From NCBI RefSeq assembly GCF_036825535.1, contig NZ_CP098812.1:744001-808000 (forward strand): DNA of 64,000 nt. The letters run 5' to 3'. The stretch comes from Parasalinivibrio latis (lineage in GTDB: Bacteria; Pseudomonadota; Gammaproteobacteria; Enterobacterales; Vibrionaceae). Shown here in pieces: positions 35,447 through 43,544 of the stretch. A program made the translations under genes and the position numbers. How positions within the stretch are numbered: position 1 is the first letter of the stretch; each line of letters opens with the position of its first letter. The notes under the pieces are model-generated. The model made no database searches. It worked only from the letters and a program-made list of their open reading frames with translations, and was not told the origin of the DNA.

Positions 35447-35891
35447 GCAGAATGGCTTCAGTCTGATTGAAGTGATGATAGCCATTTTTGTATTAGTGGT
35501 TGGTGTAATCGGGTTAACCCGAATGCAGAGCTATTTCGATAAAGAGTCCGAATATGCGGTACATGCGGTGAAAGCGCTGCGTTTTATCGAAGAAGACTTT
35601 GAAAAGATTGCTCGTCGAGGCGCAATTGGTGAGACAGAATTTATAGATATTAGCGACGATAACCCTCCTGTAATGACTGATTCTGTTTATACATTGGAGC
35701 GGGAGGTCAGTTGCTATCGTATGAATGCGACACTGAACAAAGTGGAAAGCACAACGTGCCCAGCTGGAGGAGTTCCAAGTGTCGTGGATTTAAAACAGGT
35801 GACAGCAACCGTTTCCTGGCTAAAACGTGATGGTGAGCAAGATAGTATCAGCTTAAAAACCATGATTTCCCGATATAGTGAATTTGAATGA
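35436..35891 (+). CDS. pilV: Minor pilin PilV-like
   Basis: This 151-aa prepilin has leader MTSKQNG cleaved before FSLIEVMIAIFVLVVGVIGL (Glu5 present), the typical PilV/GspI start with the VVGVIGL stretch and MQSYFDKESEYAVHAVKALRF. Two cysteines (SCYRM and TTCPAGG) may form a disulfide. It closes the fimT-pilW-pilX-pilV operon, overlapping pilX by 11 nt. No terminator is obvious in the 164 bp before tRNA-Glu. Confidence 0.82.
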   Translation: MTSKQNGFSLIEVMIAIFVLVVGVIGLTRMQSYFDKESEYAVHAVKALRFIEEDFEKIARRGAIGETEFIDISDDNPPVMTDSVYTLEREVSCYRMNATLNKVESTTCPAGGVPSVVDLKQVTATVSWLKRDGEQDSISLKTMISRYSEFE

Positions 35892-36055
35892 ATTTTTAAT
35901 TTCATAATTATCAATAGGTTAATTCCAATTGATGTGAAAACAGAAAAAGCACCATGTTTTTATGTTGACTCACATTTCAAAATCATTATTATACGCCGCG
36001 TCCAGCAGGGAAAAGCAGCGAAAGGGTTGCTTAATCAATCCCTTGCGACCTCAGC

Positions 36056-36131
36056 GTCCCGTTCGTCTAGAGGCCTAGGACACCGCCCTTTCACGGCGGT
36101 AACAGGGGTTCGACTCCCCTACGGGACGCCA
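36056..36131 (+). tRNA. tRNA-Glu (TTC)
   Basis: A complete cloverleaf of 76 nt with acceptor stem GTCCCGT/ACGGGAC, anticodon TTC at 36090-36092 in loop CTTTCAC, T arm AGGGGTTCGACTCCCCT, and encoded CCA at 36129-36131. Confidence 0.97.
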
Positions 36132-36146
36132 CTTTAAAATTTGTGT

Positions 36147-36223
36147 GGAGCGGTAGTTCAGTTGGTTAGAATACCGGCCTGTCACGCCGGGGGTCGCGGG
36201 TTCGAGTCCCGTCCGCTCCGCCA
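36147..36223 (+). tRNA. tRNA-Asp (GTC)
   Basis: A complete cloverleaf of 77 nt with acceptor stem GGAGCGG/CCGCTCC, anticodon GTC at 36181-36183, T arm GCGGGTTCGAGTCCCGT and encoded CCA at 36221-36223. It is 15 bp after tRNA-Glu, so the two are probably cotranscribed. Confidence 0.97.
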
Positions 36224-36231
36224 CTCATTCC

Positions 36232-36264
36232 AAAAGCCTCGTCAGAAATGACGGGGCTTTTTTC
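36232..36264 (+). terminator. Terminator after tRNA-Asp
   Basis: AAGCCTCGTCA, loop GAAA, TGACGGGGCTT and a 6-T run directly follow tRNA-Asp. An identical core recurs at 36465-36497. Confidence 0.88.
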
Positions 36265-36268
36265 ATTT

Positions 36269-36500
36269 CAGCCGCGACGAGAGCCCTTCGGTCTCTAGGT
36301 CGCAGGCCGGGTGCCGGACCATCGAGTCCATCCGCTCCGCCACTCATTCAGAAACCCAGTCCCAGCGACTGGGTTTCGTCGTTTCAGCAGCTTTAAATGG
36401 GACTCGTGAGCCTTCGGCTTGAGTCCCGCTTGAGCGCAAGCCCGGCCGTCCGCCACTCATTCCGAAAGCCTCGTCAGAAATGACGGGGCTTTTTTCGTTT
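36269..36500 (+). repeat. Decayed repeats of the tRNA-Asp 3' end plus terminator
   Basis: Two further partial copies of the tRNA-Asp tail follow the intact gene. At 36324-36349, gagtccatccgctccgccac is followed by tcattc; at 36447-36464, cgtccgccactcattccg. Each is followed by a hairpin: AAACCCAGTC/GACTGGGTTT at 36352-36377, then an exact copy of the first terminator at 36465-36497. Only stem-loop remnants with TTCG loops remain where the tRNA bodies should be. This looks like a tRNA array that shrank by recombination. No functional tRNA can be folded here. Confidence 0.7.
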
Positions 36501-36662
36501 TACTTCCCCAAAAGCGGTACTGAGAACAAACGGTCCTGGTTCCTGGGAAAAAATAACGTTTACAGGCTGGCTGTCGGCAATACGCTTTCTGCAGAACCCA
36601 TAACCTGAGTTTCTTTCAATTCCATGCTACCGTTCTCTTATGGGGAATAAGGGAGTCTATGG

Positions 36663-37481
36663 ATGGCAAAGTGGCTTGTTTTTATCGGGTTACTGGTGGG
36701 AAGCAGCACCGTTGCTGCAAATCCCTGGGAGCAGATTGATGCGCCGATAGCCGGGGTATCACAGTCTATTGGCAGTTATGCTAACGGGTGTCTTCAGGGG
36801 GCAAAAGCGCTGCCGAAATCCGGGGTCGGGTACCAGGTGTTGAGGCCAGAACGAAAGCGGTTCTACGGGCACCCGGAGATGGTTTCTTTCCTGACGGAGC
36901 TCGGTAATAAAGCCGCGTCGTTGGAGCTGCCAAACTTTCTGGTTGCCGATATTGCAATGCCGGGAGGCGGCAAGTTTTCATCCGGGCATGCCAGCCACCA
37001 GACCGGGTTGGATGCAGATATCTGGCTGCGAATGCCAATATCCCTTCTCTCAGATAAAGAGCTGGCCAAGCCTTCCGCCATCAGTGTGGTTCACACCGAC
37101 TCGTTTACCCTGAACAAAACTAACTGGCGAGAAAGCCAGGGTAACCTCATCCAACTTGCTGCATCCGATGATCGGGTGGCTCGAATTTTCGTCCATCCTG
37201 TGATAAAGAAACAGCTCTGTGATATGGATTGGAAAGAGCGCTCGTGGCTACAGAAAATCCGCCCGTGGTGGGGGCACCACTATCACTTCCATGTGCGCCT
37301 GAAATGCCCTGTGGGCAGTGGGTTGTGCCTTGACCAGCGTGTGCCGCCTGCCGGTGAAGGATGCGGCAGTGAACTCTACAGTTGGTGGCCGAAGCCGGAG
37401 GATAAAAAGCCGGTAAAAACAACCAAGCCGCCGAAAGAGAAAATCAAACCGACGGCCTGTGTGGCACTGCTGAATGGATAG
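36663..37481 (+). CDS. mepA: Penicillin-insensitive murein endopeptidase MepA
   Basis: MepA is a periplasmic zinc peptidase (LAS family) that cuts D-Ala-mDAP cross-links in peptidoglycan. The 272-aa protein has a signal peptide ending near ATVAANP (MAKWLVFIGLLVGSSTVAA). Metal-site motifs are GHASHQTGLDADIWLRMP at about 107-124 and WWGHHYHFHVRLKCP near 212-226. Six cysteines fit the family's disulfides. It is convergent with the regulator gene at 37484 with only 2 bp between stops, and no terminator is seen there. Confidence 0.93.
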   Translation: MAKWLVFIGLLVGSSTVAANPWEQIDAPIAGVSQSIGSYANGCLQGAKALPKSGVGYQVLRPERKRFYGHPEMVSFLTELGNKAASLELPNFLVADIAMPGGGKFSSGHASHQTGLDADIWLRMPISLLSDKELAKPSAISVVHTDSFTLNKTNWRESQGNLIQLAASDDRVARIFVHPVIKKQLCDMDWKERSWLQKIRPWWGHHYHFHVRLKCPVGSGLCLDQRVPPAGEGCGSELYSWWPKPEDKKPVKTTKPPKEKIKPTACVALLNG

Positions 37482-37483
37482 GG

Positions 37484-38338
37484 TCAGATAAGCAAAGGAA
37501 CGGTTACTTCTGCCGTTTCCTGCACCACATCCTTGTATTCCGGGTAGAGCTGGATGAGGGTGTTGATCATCACATCAACCAACAGCAGGGCACCGACTTT
37601 TGAGGCAAATGCACCGCCGGTCAACGGGCCTTCCGGACGGGCGGCAACAAGGATTTCTGATGCAACAGATGCCAGCGGGCTGTGGTTGATGTTGGTCAGC
37701 AGCACAATAGGCACATCATTTTTGTATGCCTGGGTGACGGCGTGAATCACTTCCTTGGTGGAGCCTGAGCTGGATATGGCAAACCACAGATCTTCACTGC
37801 TGCTGCGTACCGCAGACATGGCTGCAAGGTGCGTGTCTTCAAACATCTGGGTGCGCTTGCCCACGCGCAGCAAACGGTAGGACAGATAGCGGCTGACAAT
37901 ACCTGAAGCGCCAACACCGACACAATTTACGCTGGTGGCTTGGTGTATTCGGTGGCAAATACGTTCCACGGCTTTTTCATCAATCAGCTTGGAGGTGTCC
38001 TCCAGGGCGGCAATGGCATTCTGTGCGGATACATCGCAAACGCTGCCATCTGTCGGGGCCGGTGCAGTGATGGCTGACTGGCTGAGGTCAACCGCGAGCG
38101 CCATCCTGAAATCAGAATACCCACGATAGCCGAGATCCCTGCAAAGGCGGACAACCGTCGCTTCACTGGTGCGGGTGTTGCGGGCTAGGTCGGTAATGGT
38201 CTGGAACTGAACATCCGGCGCATTTTCCATTATATAAGTTGCAACTGTTTTCAGTTTTGGGCTCAAAGGCTCGATATTCGAGCGAAGACGAACCATCAGG
38301 TTTTTAGGTGAGTTGACCAAAATATCAGTTCCTTGCAT
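37484..38338 (-). CDS. MurR/RpiR-family regulator, NanR-like
   Basis: This 284-aa regulator has an N-terminal RpiR-type helix-turn-helix (LSPKLKTVATYIMENAPDVQF, then ITDLARNTRTSEATVVRLCRDLGY, about 25-72) and a C-terminal SIS sugar-phosphate domain (CVGVGASGIVSRYLSYRLLRVG, then WFAISSSGSTKEVIHAV). It is downstream of siaPQM on the same strand. In Vibrio vulnificus an RpiR-type NanR senses ManNAc-6-phosphate and controls sialic-acid genes. That model fits here because the neighbouring nanE uses ManNAc-6-P. The ligand is inferred from context only. Confidence 0.82.
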   Translation of the reverse strand: MQGTDILVNSPKNLMVRLRSNIEPLSPKLKTVATYIMENAPDVQFQTITDLARNTRTSEATVVRLCRDLGYRGYSDFRMALAVDLSQSAITAPAPTDGSVCDVSAQNAIAALEDTSKLIDEKAVERICHRIHQATSVNCVGVGASGIVSRYLSYRLLRVGKRTQMFEDTHLAAMSAVRSSSEDLWFAISSSGSTKEVIHAVTQAYKNDVPIVLLTNINHSPLASVASEILVAARPEGPLTGGAFASKVGALLLVDVMINTLIQLYPEYKDVVQETAEVTVPLLI

Positions 38339-38421
38339 GGGTTCATTACCGGATTTTAACGCTATCAGAAAAGAATCGTGAAGAACACTTTAACCCTATG
38401 TATGTGAAATGATTCCGGTTC

Positions 38422-38453
38422 GATCCCCTGTAGCCATCTGGCTACAGGGGATC
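38422..38453. terminator. Perfect 14-bp stem-loop between siaM and the RpiR regulator gene
   Basis: GATCCCCTGTAGCC, loop ATCT, GGCTACAGGGGATC. The hairpin starts 7 bp after the siaM stop. There is no T run, so it may be a Rho-dependent end point or an mRNA-processing signal rather than a classical terminator. Confidence 0.6.
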
Positions 38454-38459
38454 CGGGGT

Positions 38460-39743
38460 TTAGCTTCCGTAACCCAACATCAGCTGAGGCAGGAACAGGG
38501 TGAACTGAGGGAAGATGGCAATCAGTGCCAGTACGATGAAAAGTGGTACCAGCAGTGGCAGTATGCCGCGGGTAAGCACGTGGAACGGAATGTCACCTAC
38601 TTTGGATACTACATAGAGCGCCATGCCCATCGGTGGTGTCAGGATGCCAATCATCAGGTTAAGGATTGCCATCACACCGAAATGGACCGGGTCAATACCC
38701 ACAGCGGTAGCGACCGGCACAAGGAAAGGTACCAGCATCAGAAGCAGCGCGAGGGATTCAATAAAGGTTCCCAGGAACAGCAGCAACAGGTTAATCAGGA
38801 GCAGCAGTATCAGCGGGTTGTCGCTGATTGCCAGGAAGTATTCTGCCATCAGTTGTGGCAACTGCTCACGGGCGACAATCCAGCCAAAGACCGTAACACC
38901 GATAACCATCAGGGCAACCACTGCGGTGGTGTTTACTGTCTCTCTCAGGATGTGGACAAAACCTGTGAGGGTCAGTGACTTGTAAACCACGGTACCGAGG
39001 AAGAGGGCGTAAAGTGAAGACACAACCGCTGCTTCTGTCGGGGTGAACTTGCCGGAGAAAATACCGCCGATAATGATGACCGGGGTCAGCAAAGACAGGA
39101 AGGCTTCTTTGAAGGATTTGAGGCGGTCGCTGCGGGAGGCTTTCGGCAGTGTCATGTAACCGCGTTTTTTACAGATGAAGTAGCTCATCACCATCAACGC
39201 CACACAGCACATAATGCCCGGAATTGCTCCCGCCAGGAACAGGGCTCCGATAGAGGTATTCGATACCACACCGTAGATGACCAGAGGAACCGAAGGTGGA
39301 ACCAGCGGGCCGATAATACAGGATGCGGCAGTCAGGCCACCGGCAAAATCGTCATGATATTTGGCGTCGCGCATGGATTTAATTTCCAGCTGGCCAAGGC
39401 CACCGGCATCAGCCAATGCAGAGCCGGACATACCGGAGAACAGCAGGCTGGCGAGGATATTAACGTGGCCGAGGCTGCCGGTAACGTGTCCAACCACAGA
39501 TTTGGCAAAGTTGAAAATACGCTCGGTGATGCCGGCGCTGTTCATCAGGTGGCCGGTCAGGACAAAGAAAGGTACCGCCAACAGGGTAAAGTTATTGATG
39601 CCGCCGAGCATCTGTTGGGCTGCAAAGTTAATACCGGTGCTCTGGGTGAAAACCAGAAAGACCAGTGCGATAAAAATCAGGGAAAAACCGACCGGCATAC
39701 CCGCAAACAGCAGGCCCAGCCAGCCAAAAATGGAAGCGGCCAT
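38460..39743 (-). CDS. siaM: TRAP transporter large membrane subunit, SiaM-like
   Basis: This 427-aa DctM-type protein with about 12 hydrophobic segments is the ion-coupled channel subunit of a TRAP transporter. Family motifs include GMPVGFSLIF near residue 15, GGLTAASCIIGPLVPPSVPLV near 135-155, and GILTPPMGMALYVV in the C-terminal third. It starts 2 bp after siaQ. In contrast to H. influenzae, where SiaQ and SiaM are fused, the two are separate here, as in other Vibrionaceae. The sialic-acid assignment rests on the SiaP partner and nanE. Confidence 0.88.
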   Translation of the reverse strand: MAASIFGWLGLLFAGMPVGFSLIFIALVFLVFTQSTGINFAAQQMLGGINNFTLLAVPFFVLTGHLMNSAGITERIFNFAKSVVGHVTGSLGHVNILASLLFSGMSGSALADAGGLGQLEIKSMRDAKYHDDFAGGLTAASCIIGPLVPPSVPLVIYGVVSNTSIGALFLAGAIPGIMCCVALMVMSYFICKKRGYMTLPKASRSDRLKSFKEAFLSLLTPVIIIGGIFSGKFTPTEAAVVSSLYALFLGTVVYKSLTLTGFVHILRETVNTTAVVALMVIGVTVFGWIVAREQLPQLMAEYFLAISDNPLILLLLINLLLLFLGTFIESLALLLMLVPFLVPVATAVGIDPVHFGVMAILNLMIGILTPPMGMALYVVSKVGDIPFHVLTRGILPLLVPLFIVLALIAIFPQFTLFLPQLMLGYGS

Positions 39744-39745
39744 GA

Positions 39746-40267
39746 TTAACTCCTTTCTCCAGCCAGGGCTTGTTGTTCTTCAAATTCCGGTTTTGGCAGC
39801 GTACCTGTGCGATAGGCATTAAGCAGGTACCACATTCTTTCGGTCTGGCGAAGTACCATGAAGCAACCACCGATGACCAGGCTGTAGTTCATCCATTTGC
39901 TGGAAATGCCAAGGGTGATGAGCTCAAAAAAGGCTGTACGCTGAACGTGCTGGTAGCCAAGATAAATCATGGCAAACATGGAAACCAGTACTGCGATTTC
40001 CAGGGTGAACATCAGTACGAAACGGGGAAGCTCTGGCAGTTTGTCTGCAAAGAAAGTGATCTTTACGTGAGAGTCTCGTTTAACAGCAATGGCACAGCCG
40101 ATTAGGGCCATATGCATAAAGAGCACGCTGGCAAGTTCTTCACTCCACAGAGAAGGCGAGTTGAGGATCCAGCGGGAGGAGATCTGCCAGGTAAGAACGG
40201 CCAACAGGGAAGCCATCAGCGGGACGGTGATGATCTCTTCCAGGTTGTCATAGATTTTGCGTAGCAT
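39746..40267 (-). CDS. siaQ: TRAP transporter small membrane subunit, SiaQ-like
   Basis: This 173-aa DctQ-type protein with four hydrophobic segments includes the family stretch WQISSRWILNSPSLWSEELA at about 27-46. It pairs with the large subunit and is required for transport. It lies between siaP, across a hairpin, and siaM, 2 bp away. Confidence 0.87.
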   Translation of the reverse strand: MLRKIYDNLEEIITVPLMASLLAVLTWQISSRWILNSPSLWSEELASVLFMHMALIGCAIAVKRDSHVKITFFADKLPELPRFVLMFTLEIAVLVSMFAMIYLGYQHVQRTAFFELITLGISSKWMNYSLVIGGCFMVLRQTERMWYLLNAYRTGTLPKPEFEEQQALAGERS

Positions 40268-40280
40268 CCTTGGCTCCTTG

Positions 40281-40300
40281 TGAGGGCCCGGAGGCCCTCA
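40281..40300 (-). other. Hairpin between siaP and siaQ
   Basis: TGAGGGCC, loop CGGA, GGCCCTCA lies in the 55-bp siaP-siaQ gap. Such hairpins often stabilise the upstream mRNA so that the binding protein is made in excess over the membrane subunits. Confidence 0.6.
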
Positions 40301-40322
40301 TGTCGGGATAGAGAGAGGTGGT

Positions 40323-41288
40323 TTACATGGTCGCGAGTTTGTTAACCAGTTTCTGGCCGATCTTCTTGTCGAACTGGTCATACAGAGGCTGCATGGCCTG
40401 ACGGAAAGGCTCCAGATCCGGATAAGTAACGTTGACGCCTTCCTCCTTAAAGAAAGTGATCAACTCTTCTTCCTGCTTCTTCACGGAAGCGGTATGGGCT
40501 GCACCTGCCTTAGCTACCGCTTGCTCGATAACAGCCTTTTGCTCATCGTTGAGTTTTTGCCAGGTCATCTCGGACATCAGCACAATCTGGTCATTCACGA
40601 TGTGGTTGGTAATTGCCAGGTTGGCCTGCACTTCATAGAACTTCATGGTATTGATGGCTGGAAGTGGGTTTTCCTGGCCGTCTACCGCATTGGTTTGCAG
40701 CGCCAGGTAGACTTCAGAGAACGCCATCGGGGTTGGTGCTGCGCCGGAGAGCTTGGCGTATTCGAGGTTTGGTTTGGCGTTCGGCACGCGCAGTTTCAGG
40801 CCTTTGAAGTCATCCTTGTTGTTCAGAGGGCGGTTGGAGGTTGTCTGCCGGGTGCCGTTGTACCAGGTATCCAGGGCGCGCCAGCTGAAGTTCTGCAGCA
40901 TCTCTTTCTGAATGTCCTGGCCGAACTCGGAATCAAAAATACGGCGGATGTGTTCGTAGTCTTTTACCACATAAGGCAGGGCTACCGCTTCTGCTCGCGG
41001 GATCCACAGGCCGATACGGCCAAACTCAGCGTAGGTGATATCCAGGTCGCCCATGGAAAGCTGTTGCATCATGGCGCGGTCATCGCCCAGTTGTGCGCTT
41101 GGGTAAAGCGCCAGTTTCATCTCGCCGTTACTCAACTCTTCAATGGTGTCCGCCAGAATCGTTGCCGAGTTGTATTCAACCGATCCTACTGCCGCTTGCA
41201 TGCCCATTTTTAACGTCATTTCTGCTTGAGCGCCGGCAGCAAAACCCACGGTCAGGAGCGCGACGGTGATGGCATTCAATCTTTTCAT
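40323..41288 (-). CDS. siaP: TRAP transporter substrate-binding protein, SiaP-like (sialic acid)
   Basis: This is the periplasmic binding protein of the TRAP transporter. The ATG at 41288, with an AAAGGG site, gives 321 aa with signal peptide MKRLNAITVALLTVGFAAGAQA. Signature stretches match H. influenzae SiaP closely: LYPSAQLGDDRAMMQQL, YNGTRQTTSNR, GLKLRVPNA (carboxylate-binding Arg) and PTPMAFSEVYLALQTNAVDG. Those include the two arginines that hold N-acetylneuraminate. A start at 41342 would add 18 residues without similarity. It is divergent from nanE. Confidence 0.9.
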   Translation of the reverse strand: MKRLNAITVALLTVGFAAGAQAEMTLKMGMQAAVGSVEYNSATILADTIEELSNGEMKLALYPSAQLGDDRAMMQQLSMGDLDITYAEFGRIGLWIPRAEAVALPYVVKDYEHIRRIFDSEFGQDIQKEMLQNFSWRALDTWYNGTRQTTSNRPLNNKDDFKGLKLRVPNAKPNLEYAKLSGAAPTPMAFSEVYLALQTNAVDGQENPLPAINTMKFYEVQANLAITNHIVNDQIVLMSEMTWQKLNDEQKAVIEQAVAKAGAAHTASVKKQEEELITFFKEEGVNVTYPDLEPFRQAMQPLYDQFDKKIGQKLVNKLATM

Positions 41289-41532
41289 AGCGTTTCCCTT
41301 TGCTTTTTTTGGTGTGGTTATTGGAATAAAAATTTTTTTCAAAAGAAATGAAAATATTCTTTGAGCTTGATTATTCTTTCTGACAAGATGGATTTCAAAT
41401 TGGACATTCCCGATTTGTGATCCTGAACAGAAAACGTACTCCGGTCTGAAAAAACCGATACGGATATATTCTTCAAAGCATTATTTCCAAAGGATTTATA
41501 GTTATTTCTTATGAATTCCTCAGGAAGAAGGG
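41289..41532. promoter_or_regulatory. Divergent siaP/nanE promoter region
   Basis: This 244-bp AT-rich gap must hold promoters for siaPQM and nanE, and probably operators for the RpiR regulator. A short inverted repeat TTTCA-N7-TGAAA lies at 41337-41353, close to siaP, and ATATTCTT occurs twice. I cannot name a proven NanR site from sequence alone. Confidence 0.4.
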
Positions 41533-42249
41533 ATGATTGAAATGAAAGAAAATAGACAGCTTGAAGCTCTGAAAGAATGCCTAAAAAATAAAACAGTTGT
41601 TTCCATCCAACCGGTGGAAGGCAGCCCGCTCGACAATACGGAAATCATCGTTGCGATGGCCATTGCCGCGGAGCAGGCCGGTGCGCCTGCATTGCGCATA
41701 CAGGGGGTGAAAAATGTTGCTGCTGTGGCAAAGGCCGTCAGTATTCCTGTTATCGGAATTGTGAAACGGGATTTGGCTGACAGCCCGGTTCGGATCACTG
41801 CCTATGTACGTGATGTTCAGGATCTCGCCAATGCGGGTGCAACTATCATTGCCTTTGACGCGACGGACCGAATCCGCCCGGAACCACGGGAGTTTCTGGT
41901 TGAGGCAATCCGCTCATCCGGCTGCCTGGCAATGGCTGATTGTTCCTGCTTTGAAGACGGTGAGTGGTCACATGCCCACGGTGTTGAATTTATCGGTACC
42001 ACGCTTTCAGGATATGTCGGTGGAGATGTGCCGGAAAACCCCGATTTTGAACTTATCACCCGTTTTGTGCAGGCCGGATTCCTTACCATGGCCGAGGGAC
42101 GTTTTAATACGCCGGAACTGGCTGCCGAGGCAATTCGCCATGGGGCGCTGGCGGTGACAGTGGGCTCCGCGATTACCCGGCTTGAACATGTGACAGAGTG
42201 GTTTAATTCCGCGACCATACAGGCCGGGTGCAGTGAGGCACTGGCGTAA
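41533..42249 (+). CDS. nanE: N-acetylmannosamine-6-phosphate 2-epimerase
   Basis: NanE turns ManNAc-6-phosphate into GlcNAc-6-phosphate in sialic-acid catabolism. The 238-aa TIM-barrel protein shows [22 protein letters not shown] near residue 17, [11 protein letters not shown] (catalytic Lys), [16 protein letters not shown] and [27 protein letters not shown]. An AGGA site precedes ATG 41533; ATG 41542 is an alternative start. It is divergent from siaPQM. The lyase (nanA) and kinase (nanK) genes are not in the window, so the cluster is incomplete or split. Confidence 0.94.
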   Translation: MIEMKENRQLEALKECLKNKTVVSIQPVEGSPLDNTEIIVAMAIAAEQAGAPALRIQGVKNVAAVAKAVSIPVIGIVKRDLADSPVRITAYVRDVQDLANAGATIIAFDATDRIRPEPREFLVEAIRSSGCLAMADCSCFEDGEWSHAHGVEFIGTTLSGYVGGDVPENPDFELITRFVQAGFLTMAEGRFNTPELAAEAIRHGALAVTVGSAITRLEHVTEWFNSATIQAGCSEALA

Positions 42250-42298
42250 CATCCCTGAACAATTTAACCAGTGAATCTACCGCAACAGGAAACAAGGG

Positions 42299-43135
42299 AT
42301 GAAAGAACAGATCAGGCAGTATGTTGTGTCGGCATCGGAGTCCGGGGAAGCCCTTAACCTTTTTGAGCTTTATTCCCGGCTTTCAACAAAGCCGTCTTCT
42401 GTCTATGTATTTGTGGATGCGTTACTCGAAGCTATTGCAGGGTCTCCTTTTGATTCTCAGTCCGGGTTGATTTTACGTCAGGCTGATGGGATTCTCGCTT
42501 CCCTGGGGGATCTCCCTGATTCTGAAAAAATCGTGGCGTTGGGTAAAAGTCTCAGCATTAACCAGACCGGGCACAGCTTCGGGCGTTACCTCCACTGCCT
42601 GTCATGCCATGAAACATTTGGGACGGATGCTGATATGGTGATGTTTGGTGACTCGATTACCGAATGGGCACCCTGGCATGAAATCCTGACCGGCTGCCGG
42701 GTGGTAAACCGCGGCATTGCCGGAGATACCACTAAAGGGATGTTGCTCCGGGCATACACGGTTAATCAGGTAAACCCGGATACTGTGTTTGTAATGGCCG
42801 GCATTAACGATCTGTCGCAAGGCATGGAATTAAACGAAGTCATGGTCAACTACCGGAAGCTTGTCGACGGCTGGCTACAAGCCGGTATAGAGGTAGTCGT
42901 GCAATCGACGCTTTATGTCGGGGCAAGCATTGATTGGCTGAACCCGAAAGTGACCGAATTAAACCAAGAGCTTCAGGCCATGTGTACCGAGAAGGGCTGC
43001 CGTTACATAGATTTGACCCAAACCCTTTGCCCAGGTGGCGTTCTTTCAACCCAATTCAGCACGGATGACTTACATCTCAATGGCGCTGCTTATGTTGCGT
43101 GGGGAGAGGTGATAGAGGAAATCGTTGGGAAGTGA
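42299..43135 (+). CDS. SGNH/GDSL hydrolase, possible sialate O-acetylesterase
   Basis: This 278-aa protein carries the four SGNH blocks: GDSI at 117-120 (Ser119 nucleophile), NRGIAGDTT at 137-145 (Gly), GIND at 168-171 (Asn170) and DDLH at 256-259 (Asp/His). The first 100 residues form an N-terminal extension of unknown fold, and no signal peptide is visible, so it should act in the cytoplasm. It follows nanE by 49 bp on the same strand. Neighbours suggest de-O-acetylation of sialic acid or ManNAc derivatives, but that is inferred from context; many SGNH esterases have other substrates. Confidence 0.78.
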   Translation: MKEQIRQYVVSASESGEALNLFELYSRLSTKPSSVYVFVDALLEAIAGSPFDSQSGLILRQADGILASLGDLPDSEKIVALGKSLSINQTGHSFGRYLHCLSCHETFGTDADMVMFGDSITEWAPWHEILTGCRVVNRGIAGDTTKGMLLRAYTVNQVNPDTVFVMAGINDLSQGMELNEVMVNYRKLVDGWLQAGIEVVVQSTLYVGASIDWLNPKVTELNQELQAMCTEKGCRYIDLTQTLCPGGVLSTQFSTDDLHLNGAAYVAWGEVIEEIVGK

Positions 43136-43151
43136 TGGACAGAAACATGTA

Positions 43152-43256
43152 ACGAGTTATGAGTGGCGAGTGGCGAGATAAAGTACAAGAGCCGAAGTTG
43201 AGATACGGGGCTTTGATTTTGGCTCACCACTCTGATCTCACTGCTGACAGCGAGAT
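43152..43256. repeat. Dispersed intergenic repeat, copy 3 (convergent SGNH/yfhL gap)
   Basis: The left part reads acgagttatgagtggcgagt followed by ggcgagata; the right part reads ggctcaccactctgatctca followed by ctgctgacagcgagata. It resembles the copies at 107-265 and 32422-32502, and the two ends are imperfectly complementary. It sits between the SGNH gene and the terminator of yfhL. Confidence 0.45.
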
Positions 43257-43260
43257 ACAG

Positions 43261-43285
43261 AAAAGGGCCATCCGGCCCTTTTTTG
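43261..43285. terminator. Terminator between the SGNH gene and yfhL
   Basis: AAAAGGGCC, loop ATCC, GGCCCTTTTTT. T runs on both strands can serve both convergent transcripts. Confidence 0.85.
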
Positions 43286-43543
43286 TTATTCCGTCAACCC
43301 TTGAACGATGACGAACTTTTCCAGCAGCTCTTCCTGTGTTTCCACCCGCTGCGGATCGATAATGATGCAGTTGGTGATAGGGCAGACCGACTGGCAGGTT
43401 GGCTTGTCGTAGTGGCCTACACACTCAGTACAGCGGTCCGGGTCGATCTCATAGATCTCGGCACCGAACGATATTGCATCGTTCGGGCATTCCGGTTCAC
43501 ACATATCGCACGCGGTGCAGGTATCCGTGATAAGCAGGGCCAT
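43286..43543 (-). CDS. yfhL: YfhL-family 4Fe-4S dicluster ferredoxin
   Basis: This 85-aa ferredoxin has two cysteine sets: CTACDMCEPECP at 9-20 and CTECVGHYDKPTCQSVCP at about 38-55. The second set has the enlarged spacing typical of YfhL/Fdx-like proteins of the Alvin type. It directly follows trhP by 1 bp on the same strand. The pairing suggests that it supplies electrons for the tRNA hydroxylation carried out by TrhP, although this is an inference from gene adjacency. Confidence 0.92.
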   Translation of the reverse strand: MALLITDTCTACDMCEPECPNDAISFGAEIYEIDPDRCTECVGHYDKPTCQSVCPITNCIIIDPQRVETQEELLEKFVIVQGLTE

Positions 43544-43544
43544 A

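Noticed and set aside
35934..36137. A 67-aa open frame running into tRNA-Glu
   Set aside because: It covers most of the tRNA gene and has no ribosome-binding site or recognisable product.
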